A stretch of DNA of 22,153 nt, taken from the NCBI GenBank assembly GCA_934101225.1, contig CAKOQK010000020.1:1-22153 (forward strand), in the 5' to 3' direction. This DNA is from an uncultured Bacilli bacterium. GTDB lineage: Bacteria > Bacillota_I > Bacilli_A > RF39 > UBA660. This document shows, one piece after another, positions 14,482 through 21,563 of this stretch (position 1 is the first letter of the stretch; each line of letters starts with the position of its first letter). Under the pieces are notes generated by a model. That model had not been told where the DNA came from. It made no database searches and saw only the letters and a list, made by a program, of their open reading frames with translations. Made by a program: the position numbers and the translations under genes.

Positions 14482-16172
14482 CTTTTTTTAATTAAATTAT
14501 ATCCTAAATAACCAATATACATAGTCATTGTAGTAAGTGATATACATAAACATATTTTATGTAATTTAGTCATTTCATATTTAACTTCAATATGACCTTT
14601 ATAATTATCTTCTAATTTAATGGATACTAATCCCATTTCATTTTCATAACAATCAATCATTTTTTTGTTTCCATAATTATCAGTAAATCTTACAACATAA
14701 CCTTTATAATATAAATAAGGTAATTCTAAAGTAGTTTCATTTTGAGAATTATCAATATCAAAATTTAAAACTCCATTAACTTTAGATTCATTACTGATTT
14801 TAGCATTACCATTTGTTATTAAAACTTTTTGATTACGCGTATTAATATAATCGATATTTTTAATTGCTTTTTGTGGCCAATATTCTAAGAATGAAGAGTA
14901 TCTACTAACATGATATTTTGTATCAATAATTTCTTCTTCTAAAAATAAATTATTATTGGCAACTTTATATTCTATATTTTTTGTAAAAGTTAAAGCATAT
15001 AATGAACTAAATAATATAATTAAAGAAATAATTCCATATCTAATCCATTTCTTGTTAAAACTATTTATTAGAGATGATAAGTTTATGCCTGTAATTATTG
15101 CTAATGCAAAAATAACTATTTCTAATAATCTCCATGGGAATTGAATCATTAAAATTACATTAGGCATCATAATCCATGGAAATATAAAGGTTGTTCCAAT
15201 TAAAGAAATTATACCAACAAATAAGAAATATTTATAAAGTTCTTTATCTCTATTTTTTTTATAATAAAATAAAGTAAGAATAAGACCAATTAAAATTGGC
15301 AATCCAACACAAAAATACATAGATGAATCAGTTCCATCAGCGTTTCTAAATAATAATTGTAATGGATTTAAAGCATGTCCCATAACTGATGTTCGAGAAT
15401 ACATTTTACCATATCTAAATACTTCATATTCAGCAGCCATCTTAGTTTCAATTAAAGGTATTTCAAAGAATAATACAGATAATATAATAATAATTAAAGA
15501 GCTAACTAAAGGCCATAAAATTGTTTTTTTATTAGCAAAAATTTTTTTAAGATTTAAATAAACTAATATTAAACCTAAGATAAATACAAGTAGAGTACTA
15601 ATGTTATGAGAAAGTAATAATAAAATAGTTCCAAATATAAAAATATATTTTTTATCTATTTTCTCATTTAAAATATAATATATACCTCTAAAAATTATTG
15701 GTATAAATATAAAACTAGCCATTTCACCAACTGCAAGTCTTGTGTAAGTATTAAGCATACGATAAGGTGCAGTCATATAAATAATACTTGCTATAATTGC
15801 TGCTTTTTTATCTTTATAAATATCATTAACTAGTTTAAACATTGATATTCCTGATAAAAAATAAGTTAGGAAGATAAAACATTTCATACCTACTTTAACA
15901 TCTCCACTTAATAGTTCAAAAAAAGCACTAATAAAAGTAGAAACTGGAGGATAAAATATATTCCAAGCAAAACCTAAATTATGAGAATATCTTGCAATAA
16001 CGAAAATACTATTTCCATTTTTTATTTGTTCTAAAGTTCCAAAAGATCTTGCCATATGAAAATCTCCATCATGGCTACTAAAGAAACTATCTCTAAATAA
16101 TGGATAACACATTAGAATAGCAACAACTAATATAATGCCATAACATATCCATTTTTTCTTTTTTTCATTCAT
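14472..16172 (-). CDS. Multi-pass membrane protein, PTPS-related/GT-C glycosyltransferase-like
   Basis: A 566-residue integral membrane protein with about 11-12 helices and a short extracytoplasmic domain before the last helix (about 410-535). The first external loop has SHDGDFHMARS (H34, D35, D37, H39), followed by NIFYPPVSTFIS and later APYRMLNTYTRLAVGEMASF. This pattern fits the 6-pyruvoyl-tetrahydropterin-synthase-related membrane family, which shares the GT-C layout in which the first-loop acidic residue acts in sugar transfer from lipid-linked donors. A role in cell-surface glycosylation is inferred, not shown. AGGAG (complement of 16182-16186) lies nine bases before the ATG. It is a single gene with its own promoter and shares its terminator with rpe. 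Confidence 0.75.
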   Translation of the reverse strand: MNEKKKKWICYGIILVVAILMCYPLFRDSFFSSHDGDFHMARSFGTLEQIKNGNSIFVIARYSHNLGFAWNIFYPPVSTFISAFFELLSGDVKVGMKCFIFLTYFLSGISMFKLVNDIYKDKKAAIIASIIYMTAPYRMLNTYTRLAVGEMASFIFIPIIFRGIYYILNEKIDKKYIFIFGTILLLLSHNISTLLVFILGLILVYLNLKKIFANKKTILWPLVSSLIIIILSVLFFEIPLIETKMAAEYEVFRYGKMYSRTSVMGHALNPLQLLFRNADGTDSSMYFCVGLPILIGLILTLFYYKKNRDKELYKYFLFVGIISLIGTTFIFPWIMMPNVILMIQFPWRLLEIVIFALAIITGINLSSLINSFNKKWIRYGIISLIILFSSLYALTFTKNIEYKVANNNLFLEEEIIDTKYHVSRYSSFLEYWPQKAIKNIDYINTRNQKVLITNGNAKISNESKVNGVLNFDIDNSQNETTLELPYLYYKGYVVRFTDNYGNKKMIDCYENEMGLVSIKLEDNYKGHIEVKYEMTKLHKICLCISLTTMTMYIGYLGYNLIKKRKI

Positions 16173-16195
16173 ATAAACACACTCCTAGTACCTAA

Positions 16196-16224
16196 AGTAT
16201 AACCTATAAGTAAATAAAAGTTAA
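16196..16224 (-). promoter_or_regulatory. Promoter of the multi-pass membrane-protein gene
   Basis: On the minus strand TTAACT (16224-16219), 17-base spacer, TATACT (16201-16196). Expected start near 16189, a short leader of about 17 bases holding AGGAG. Confidence 0.6.
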
Positions 16225-16316
16225 ACATAAATATGAATAATTTATAATTTTGACAATATATCTATTTGAAAAGGTTAAGAAAAGTTTTACAATGAAACGT
16301 TTTTTATATTAAATAA

Positions 16317-16345
16317 TTGAATTTTTTCTTGAAAAATGCTATTAT
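16317..16345 (+). promoter_or_regulatory. Promoter of the HTH-phosphoesterase gene
   Basis: TTGAAT (16317-16322), 17-base spacer, TATTAT (16340-16345) preceded by TGC (extended -10). It contains the ATG at 16336, ruling that ATG out as the gene start. Confidence 0.8.
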
Positions 16346-16371
16346 ATTTAGCAATTAAAGGGATTGATAAT

Positions 16372-17565
16372 ATGCGTATTTATGGTTTTTATAATGAGTA
16401 CTCCGGACATGAAATTGATACTGCACTTAGAGAAATGACATCATCAGAATATCGAACTTTGGAAAATATTTTTGATGATCGAGGAATAAATATGTCCAAG
16501 TATCATGAAGATAGAAGTAATTTTTCTGAAAGTATTGTTTTGAAGTTTACAAAAGTACTTGAAAGAAATAGAAAAGAAGGAATTATATCATTTAATGAAT
16601 TAACCTTAAAAATAATTGATTTGATTAATTCTGGTAAAAGTAATAAGGAAATATGTAATGAATTAAATATTGATTATAAAATTTTATATTATGAATTAAA
16701 GAAAGTTAGAAATTTTAAAAGAAATTTTGATAGAGAATATTTTAGTGATGGTAGAATTGTTGGTAAAAAAGAAGTTAATCAAAATAAAAGTATGATTAAT
16801 ATTGGTAATATTACTGAATTAAAAGTATTAGTTATATCTGATTTGCATTATGGAAATAGCTTAGAAAATATTAATGCTGTAAATAGGGCGTTTAATTATG
16901 CTAAAGGAAGAGGAATTAATATAATATTATGTTGTGGTGATTTTATTGATGGATCTTTTTCTAAGGGAAGACAAATAGTAGATAGATATTTTAAACAATT
17001 TGAACATTTTGCTATAGATTATCCTTTTGATAAGGACATAACTACATTTGGAGTAGGTGGAAATCATGATTATAGTATTAAAATTAACGATGAACTTGAT
17101 TTTATAAAGTTCTGTAAAATGTATAGAGACGATGTATTTATTCTAGATTATTGCAATGGTATAATCAATTTAGGAAATGATTCTATTCAAATGTATCATG
17201 AAATAAAAGAATTTCATAAGTTAATGAGTTCATCAAGTATTATTTTAATTGGTCATACTCATAAATTTGCAGTTAATTATATAAGTGGTAAAAATTATTT
17301 GAATATATATGTTCCTTCTTTATCAAACATGGTACAAACGGTTCCAGAGGCTTTAGAACTTGATTTGAGTTTAGATCATGGAATGATTACAAATGTTAAT
17401 GTTAAAGAAATATGTTTTGAAAATAGAGATATAATTTTAAGTGAGAATGATTATAATTTTGTGAGAAAGAATAAAGGTGAACTAATTAAAAAACGACCTT
17501 TGATTAAAGAATTGGAAAAGAAAAGTTCTCAAATTGATAAATTTAATAAAAGATATGGTTTATAA
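16372..17565 (+). CDS. Metallophosphoesterase with N-terminal helix-turn-helix domain
   Basis: A 397-residue two-part protein. The N-terminal part (1-120) includes a helix-turn-helix-like segment, LINSGKSNKEICNELNIDYK (84-103), of the kind seen in resolvase/LuxR-type DNA-binding domains. From about 150 a calcineurin-like phosphoesterase follows with all metal motifs: ISDLHYG (D157, H159), CCGDFIDG (D190), VGGNHDYS (N231, H232), a candidate His at 276, and IGHTHKF (H295, H297). It may act on nucleotides, nucleic acids or phosphoproteins; the substrate cannot be told. An upstream ATG at 16336 is inside the promoter. The ATG at 16372 has AAAGGG about nine bases upstream. Monocistronic: its own promoter and a strong terminator at its stop. 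Confidence 0.85.
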   Translation: MRIYGFYNEYSGHEIDTALREMTSSEYRTLENIFDDRGINMSKYHEDRSNFSESIVLKFTKVLERNRKEGIISFNELTLKIIDLINSGKSNKEICNELNIDYKILYYELKKVRNFKRNFDREYFSDGRIVGKKEVNQNKSMINIGNITELKVLVISDLHYGNSLENINAVNRAFNYAKGRGINIILCCGDFIDGSFSKGRQIVDRYFKQFEHFAIDYPFDKDITTFGVGGNHDYSIKINDELDFIKFCKMYRDDVFILDYCNGIINLGNDSIQMYHEIKEFHKLMSSSSIILIGHTHKFAVNYISGKNYLNIYVPSLSNMVQTVPEALELDLSLDHGMITNVNVKEICFENRDIILSENDYNFVRKNKGELIKKRPLIKELEKKSSQIDKFNKRYGL

Positions 17566-17591
17566 ATCTCAAATTTTTTGAGATTTTTTTT
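17564..17591 (+). terminator. Terminator of the HTH-phosphoesterase gene
   Basis: Perfect 10-bp stem AAATCTCAAA (17564-17573) / TTTGAGATTT (17577-17586) with a TTT loop and further T to 17591. It begins within the TAA stop. Confidence 0.88.
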
Positions 17592-17599
17592 AAAGTTTA

Positions 17600-17608
17600 T
17601 GATATAGT
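17600..17608 (+). promoter_or_regulatory. Candidate extended -10 for the microprotein-xfp operon
   Basis: TGATATAGT matches an extended -10 with one mismatch. TTGAGA (17578-17583) is a good -35 sequence but 19 bases away and part of the preceding terminator stem. Confidence 0.4.
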
Positions 17609-17633
17609 TATTAAAGAATAGGATTGAGGCTGT

Positions 17634-17726
17634 GTGAGAAAGAATAAGTTAGAACTTATATTATCTTTTTTAATTATATTAATTTGTCTTGTTTTAGGGT
17701 ATCTCATAGCTAAATCTTTAATTTAG
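17634..17726 (+). CDS. Single-TM membrane microprotein (30 aa) upstream of xfp
   Basis: A GTG at 17634 opens a 30-codon frame ending in TAG at 17724-17726. The product has a basic start (MRKNKLE), then one hydrophobic helix (about 8-26) containing LGYLIAKSL. GAGG (17626-17629) lies four bases before the GTG. The stop codon overlaps the AGGAGA that serves xfp, so the two would be co-transcribed and perhaps translationally coupled. It resembles in layout the 37-residue microprotein after proS (IGYFLAYKL), which is the main reason to believe it. No family is recognised; it could be chance, since hydrophobic codons are common in AT-rich DNA. Confidence 0.52.
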   Translation: MRKNKLELILSFLIILICLVLGYLIAKSLI

Positions 17727-17736
17727 GAGAATGATT

Positions 17737-20076
17737 ATGGATAATGAATTTAAAGTATTAGATGAATATTTTAGAGTAGTTAATTATTTATCTTGTGCAA
17801 TGATTTATTTAAAAAGTAATGCTTTACTTAGAAAACCTTTAGAATTGGATGATATTAAAAAGAAATTAGTTGGACACTGGGGAAGTGCACCGGGGCAAAA
17901 TTTTGTTTATGCTCATTTAAATAGAGTTATAAATAAATATGATTTAAATATGATTTATATTTCAGGACCTGGTCATAGTGGTCAGGCTATGGTTGCTAAT
18001 TCTTATATTGAGGGAACTTATAGTGAATATTATCCTGAAGTAACTAATGATTTAGAGGGATTAAATAAACTATGTAAAAGTTTTAGTTTTCCAGGAGGAC
18101 TTCCTTCTCATGTTGCACCAAATGTTCCAGGATCTATTAATGAGGGTGGGGAACTTGGTTATAGTTTAGCTCATGCTTATGGAGCTGTTTTAGATAATCC
18201 AAAGTTAATTGCAGCTTGCGTTATTGGTGATGGAGAAGCAGAAACTGGTCCTCTTGCAGCTTCTTGGCAAATAAATAAATTAATTAATCCAATAACTGAT
18301 GGAGCTGTTTTACCAATATTACATTTAAATGGCTATAAAATTGCTAATCCGACTATTTTATCAAGAATTAGTGAAAAAGAACTTATTAGTTATTTTGAAG
18401 GAATGGGATATCATCCTTATATAGTTAGTGGTTCTAAAGTAAGTGATATGCATAAATTAATGGCTGAAGTAATGGATAAAGTTATATTAGAGATTAAAAC
18501 TATTCAAAGTAAAGCTAAATTAAGTAATAATAGTAAGAGACCTTATTGGCCAATGATTATTTTAAAAACTCCTAAAGGATGGACAGGAATTAAAGAATAT
18601 AATGGATTAAAGATAGAAGGATCATTTAGATCTCATCAAGTTCCTATTAACGTAAGTGATGCTAATCCGGATAATTTAAAATTATTAGAAAAGTGGCTTA
18701 AGAGTTATAAAGTAGATGATTTATTTGATGAAAATGGTAGGGTAATTAAGGAAATAAGAGATTTTGTTCCTAAAAAAGATAAAAGAATGAGTAGTAGTAA
18801 ATATGCTAATGGAGGATTACTTCTTAAGGATTTAAAATTACCTGATTATAAAGATTATGCTGTTAAGTTTGATGGTCATGGAACTGTTGTTGCCAGTGAC
18901 ATGTTAAATTTAGGCACTTATTTAATGGATGTTATTAAGAAAAATGATAATTTTAGAATTTTTGGACCTGATGAAGCATTATCTAATAGATTTAATGATG
19001 TTTTTAAAGTTACTAATAGAAAATGGAATGGTCAGTTACTTTCTAGTGATGAATATTTAGCAGCAAATGGTAAGGTTATTGATAGTATTTTATCTGAACA
19101 TGTCTGTGAAGGCTTATTAGAAGGATATTTATTAACTGGTAGACATGGCTTAATGCATAGTTATGAAGCATTTATAAGAATTGTAGATTCTATGGCTAGT
19201 CAACATGCTAAGTGGATTAAAATGTGTAAGGAAATTTCTTGGAGAAGTGATATAGCAAGTTTAAATTATATTTTAACTAGTCATTGTTGGCAACAAGATC
19301 ATAATGGTTTTACTCATCAAGATCCGGGATTTATTAATCATTTAGTTACTAAAAAAGCTGATACTGTTAGAATTTATTTACCAATTGATGCTAATACGTT
19401 ACTATCTTGTACTAACCATATTTTACAAACTAAAAATTATATTAATTTAATTATTGCTTCTAAGCATCCTTCTTATCAGTGGCTTAATATGGAAGAAGCA
19501 AGTAAACATTGTGCTAATGGGATAGGTATATTTGACTGGGCTAGTGATAATAATCCTGATATAGTTATGGCTTGCGCAGGTGATACACCAACAGTTGAAG
19601 TTCTTGCGGCAACAAAGATTATGAAAGAATATATTCCTGAACTTAAGATAAGAGTTGTTAATGTTATTGATTTGATGAAATTACAATCTGACTGTGATCA
19701 TCCTCATGGATTATCTAATGACGAATATAATAAATTATTTACTAAAGATAAACCTATTATATTCGCATTTCATGGATATCCTCACTTGATTCATCAACTT
19801 ACTTATAAGAGATGTAATCAGAATATGCATGTTCATGGTTATATTGAGGAGGGAACTATTACAACACCTTTTGATATGAGGGTATTAAATAAATTAGATA
19901 GATATCATTTAATTTTAGATGCTATGAAGTATGTTAAGGTTAATAAGAGTAAGAAACAAGCACTTATTAATAAATGCGAAGAAACTTTAAAATATCATAA
20001 TGAATATATTAAAGAAAATGGTATAGATATACCTGAAGTAGTAAATTTTAAATGGAATAGAGAAGACACTAAATAG
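17737..20076 (+). CDS. xfp: Xylulose-5-phosphate/fructose-6-phosphate phosphoketolase
   Basis: ThDP enzyme that splits xylulose 5-phosphate (and often fructose 6-phosphate) with phosphate into acetyl-phosphate and a shorter sugar phosphate, the core of the phosphoketolase pathway. The full-length 779 residues show GHWGSAPGQNF (H47), GPGHSGQA (H80), the ThDP-binding GDGEAETGPLA (164-174), LHLNGYKIANPT, FRSHQVP, EGYLLTGRHG and QQDHNGFTHQDPG. The conserved PGSIHEGGELGY segment reads PGSINEGGELGY here (N135). AGGAGA (17725-17730) abuts an ATG at 17731 and is six bases from the ATG at 17737, so the latter is chosen. Together with rpe it implies acetyl-phosphate production from pentose phosphates. 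A terminator lies at the stop. Confidence 0.95.
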   Translation: MDNEFKVLDEYFRVVNYLSCAMIYLKSNALLRKPLELDDIKKKLVGHWGSAPGQNFVYAHLNRVINKYDLNMIYISGPGHSGQAMVANSYIEGTYSEYYPEVTNDLEGLNKLCKSFSFPGGLPSHVAPNVPGSINEGGELGYSLAHAYGAVLDNPKLIAACVIGDGEAETGPLAASWQINKLINPITDGAVLPILHLNGYKIANPTILSRISEKELISYFEGMGYHPYIVSGSKVSDMHKLMAEVMDKVILEIKTIQSKAKLSNNSKRPYWPMIILKTPKGWTGIKEYNGLKIEGSFRSHQVPINVSDANPDNLKLLEKWLKSYKVDDLFDENGRVIKEIRDFVPKKDKRMSSSKYANGGLLLKDLKLPDYKDYAVKFDGHGTVVASDMLNLGTYLMDVIKKNDNFRIFGPDEALSNRFNDVFKVTNRKWNGQLLSSDEYLAANGKVIDSILSEHVCEGLLEGYLLTGRHGLMHSYEAFIRIVDSMASQHAKWIKMCKEISWRSDIASLNYILTSHCWQQDHNGFTHQDPGFINHLVTKKADTVRIYLPIDANTLLSCTNHILQTKNYINLIIASKHPSYQWLNMEEASKHCANGIGIFDWASDNNPDIVMACAGDTPTVEVLAATKIMKEYIPELKIRVVNVIDLMKLQSDCDHPHGLSNDEYNKLFTKDKPIIFAFHGYPHLIHQLTYKRCNQNMHVHGYIEEGTITTPFDMRVLNKLDRYHLILDAMKYVKVNKSKKQALINKCEETLKYHNEYIKENGIDIPEVVNFKWNREDTK

Positions 20077-20091
20077 GTGTTTTCTTTTTTT
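20062..20091 (+). terminator. Terminator of xfp
   Basis: 9-bp stem with two G-T pairs (GAAGACACT 20062-20070 / GGTGTTTTC 20076-20084), 5-base loop, then T7. The TAG stop is in the loop and right arm. Confidence 0.8.
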
Positions 20092-20115
20092 AAAGTTTTT
20101 CGAAAATTCGTACTT

Positions 20116-20127
20116 TATCAATTGATA
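20116..20127. promoter_or_regulatory. Perfect 12-bp palindrome over the -35 of the HTH gene (candidate operator)
   Basis: TATCAATTGATA is a perfect inverted repeat whose right half is the -35 TTGATA. This is a natural place for a repressor, possibly the HTH protein encoded just downstream. Palindromes of this length are not rare in such AT-rich DNA, so position is the evidence. Confidence 0.4.
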
Positions 20128-20150
20128 TGTTAAAAATATTATGTTATTAT
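20122..20150 (+). promoter_or_regulatory. Promoter of the HTH-dinD operon
   Basis: TTGATA (20122-20127), 17-base spacer, TATTAT (20145-20150) with TG one base upstream (extended -10). Expected start near 20157. Confidence 0.82.
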
Positions 20151-20175
20151 AGATAGCAATAAAAGGAGAATTTAA

Positions 20176-20613
20176 ATGGAAGGTATTATTAAAACAAGAA
20201 AAAGAAAAGCAAAAGTAAAAGAAGTTATGTTAGAAATTATCGAAGAATATATGATTGATTCAAATACGGGTAATGAGATAAATAATCATAAACTTGATAT
20301 GGAAAATGATAAAAAATTAGTTGATGCATATAAAGAAGAAAAGGAATTATTAACTTCTAATGATATTAAAGAAATTAGAAATATGTATGGTATGACTCAA
20401 AAAGAATATGCTTTTGCACTAGGAATGGGAGAGATTTCAATTCATAGATTAGAAAAAACTTTTATTCAATCTGATGAAACTGATTCTTTAATGAGATTAA
20501 GTGTTGATCCATCTATTATGCTTAAATTACTTAAGATTAACAAATCTCGTTTTGAAGAGGATGTTTATAATAGATTAACAAATAAATGTGAAGAATTAAT
20601 TAGTGGTAAATAA
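20176..20613 (+). CDS. MqsA/YgiT-type helix-turn-helix protein lacking the zinc finger
   Basis: A 145-residue DNA-binding protein. Its second half matches the HTH part of MqsA/YgiT-type antitoxins: LTSNDIKEIRNMYGMTQKEY (59-78), then ALGMGEISIHRLEKTFIQSDETDSLMRL with recognition helix around 86-94. The N-terminal part is Lys/Glu-rich and has no CxxC pairs, so the zinc-binding domain of MqsA is missing. AAAGGAG is seven bases before the ATG. It heads an operon with dinD 25 bases downstream; no MqsR-like toxin or DUF4065 partner is adjacent. Likely roles are autorepressor or regulator of the damage genes that follow; antitoxin function would need a partner not seen here. A palindrome overlaps its own promoter. 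Confidence 0.75.
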   Translation: MEGIIKTRKRKAKVKEVMLEIIEEYMIDSNTGNEINNHKLDMENDKKLVDAYKEEKELLTSNDIKEIRNMYGMTQKEYAFALGMGEISIHRLEKTFIQSDETDSLMRLSVDPSIMLKLLKINKSRFEEDVYNRLTNKCEELISGK

Positions 20614-20638
20614 TTATAGTTTAAATTAGGGAGGAACA

Positions 20639-21469
20639 ATGGATACACTAGAAAAATATAATGAAAAAAATTTTGAAGATATAAAACATATTGATGAATA
20701 TGGTAATGAATATTGGTATGCACGTGAGTTGCAAATTGCTTTAGATTATAAAAGATGGGATAAATTTTGTAATGTGATTGAAAGTGCTAAAATTGCTTGT
20801 GAGAACAGTAATAATGCGGTATCGGATCATTTTTCCCAAGTGGGAAAAATGATAAATACGGGTAAAACAGCAAAAAGAAAGGTAGTAGATTTTAAACTAT
20901 CAAGATATGCATGTTATTTGATAGTTCAAAATGCGAATCCGAATAAGGAAGTTGTTGCACTTGGTCAAACATATTTTGCAATTCAAACAAGAAAGCAAGA
21001 ATTAACTGAAAAAGAATATTCTAAGTTAACTGAAGATGAAAAAAGATTTTATCAAAGAAATTTAACTAGAAAAGGAAATTATTCTTTAAATCAAGTTGCT
21101 AAAAAATGTGGAGTTAAAAATTTTGATAAATTTCATAATGCGGGATATAGAGGTTTATATAATGGCGAATCTGCTGATGATATAGCTAAAAGAAAAGGTT
21201 TAAGATATCGAGAGGATATACTAGATAATATGGGTAGTGAAGAGTTAGCGGCTAATCTTTTTCGTATATCTCAAACTGAATCAAAATTAAAAAGAGATAA
21301 TGTAACCGGTGAAAAAGATGCTAACGAAACTCATTATAATATTGGTAAAAATATTAGAGAAGTAATTGCTAAAAATGGTGGCACAATGCCAGAAAACTTA
21401 CCAACTCCTAAAAAGTCATTAAAGGAACTTGAAAAAGAAGAAATAATAAGATTGAAAGAAAATAATTAA
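20639..21469 (+). CDS. dinD: DNA-damage-inducible protein D
   Basis: Homologue of E. coli DinD, an SOS-induced protein that inhibits RecA strand exchange by acting on RecA filaments in vitro. The 276-residue length equals the family's. Conserved blocks run the whole way: YWYARELQIALDYKRWDKF, AKIACENSNNAVSDHF, LSRYACYLIVQNANPNKEV, GQTYFAIQTRKQELTEKE, GYRGLYNGES, GSEELAANLFRISQTESKLKR and GGTMPENLPTPKKSLKELE. AGGGAGG (20628-20634) precedes the ATG by four bases, a strong site. It is second in the operon with the MqsA-like gene. The pairing with a regulator and a Y-family polymerase supports a damage-response role. Confidence 0.93.
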   Translation: MDTLEKYNEKNFEDIKHIDEYGNEYWYARELQIALDYKRWDKFCNVIESAKIACENSNNAVSDHFSQVGKMINTGKTAKRKVVDFKLSRYACYLIVQNANPNKEVVALGQTYFAIQTRKQELTEKEYSKLTEDEKRFYQRNLTRKGNYSLNQVAKKCGVKNFDKFHNAGYRGLYNGESADDIAKRKGLRYREDILDNMGSEELAANLFRISQTESKLKRDNVTGEKDANETHYNIGKNIREVIAKNGGTMPENLPTPKKSLKELEKEEIIRLKENN

Positions 21470-21471
21470 TT

Positions 21472-21499
21472 ATCATGTTCCCCATTTGGGTAACATGAT
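21472..21499 (+). terminator. Strong hairpin after dinD without a T tract
   Basis: ATCATGTT (21472-21479) pairs with AACATGAT (21492-21499), and CCC (21481-21483) with GGG (21488-21490) inside, one C-T mismatch between, loop ATTT. It is the most GC-rich stem in the window, but no run of T follows (TGATATTAATA), so it may be a 3'-end stabiliser or protein-binding site rather than a classic terminator. Confidence 0.5.
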
Positions 21500-21519
21500 T
21501 GATATTAATAAAAATATTA

Positions 21520-21548
21520 TTGTTATATAAACAATTGTTTGATATAAT
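21520..21548 (+). promoter_or_regulatory. Promoter of the Y-family polymerase gene
   Basis: TTGTTA (21520-21525), 17-base spacer, TATAAT (21543-21548) with TG one base upstream (extended -10). The expected +1 at about 21555 falls on an in-frame GTG. Confidence 0.85.
21529..21540. promoter_or_regulatory. Palindromic candidate operator (LexA-box-like) inside the polymerase promoter
   Basis: AAACAATTGTTT is a perfect 12-bp palindrome lying wholly in the spacer between -35 and -10. Its AAC-N4-GTT core followed by TG matches the inner part of the Gram-positive LexA box (CGAAC-N4-GTTCG type), but the left flank does not. It would block RNA polymerase if bound. LexA or the neighbouring HTH protein are the candidates. 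Confidence 0.5.
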
Positions 21549-21563
21549 TTAATTGTGGTTGAT

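Noticed and set aside
14956..15144. 62-codon plus-strand ORF
   Set aside because: Inside the minus-strand membrane-protein gene; no start signal or family.
16336..16371. Upstream ATG extension of the HTH-phosphoesterase
   Set aside because: The ATG is part of the extended -10 region, so it would not be transcribed; the ATG at 16372 has a suitably placed AAAGGG.
20101..20110. CGAAAATTCG near-palindrome after xfp as an SOS box
   Set aside because: Only CGAA/TTCG arms with a 2-base centre; it lacks the AAC-N4-GTT form and lies upstream of the -35.
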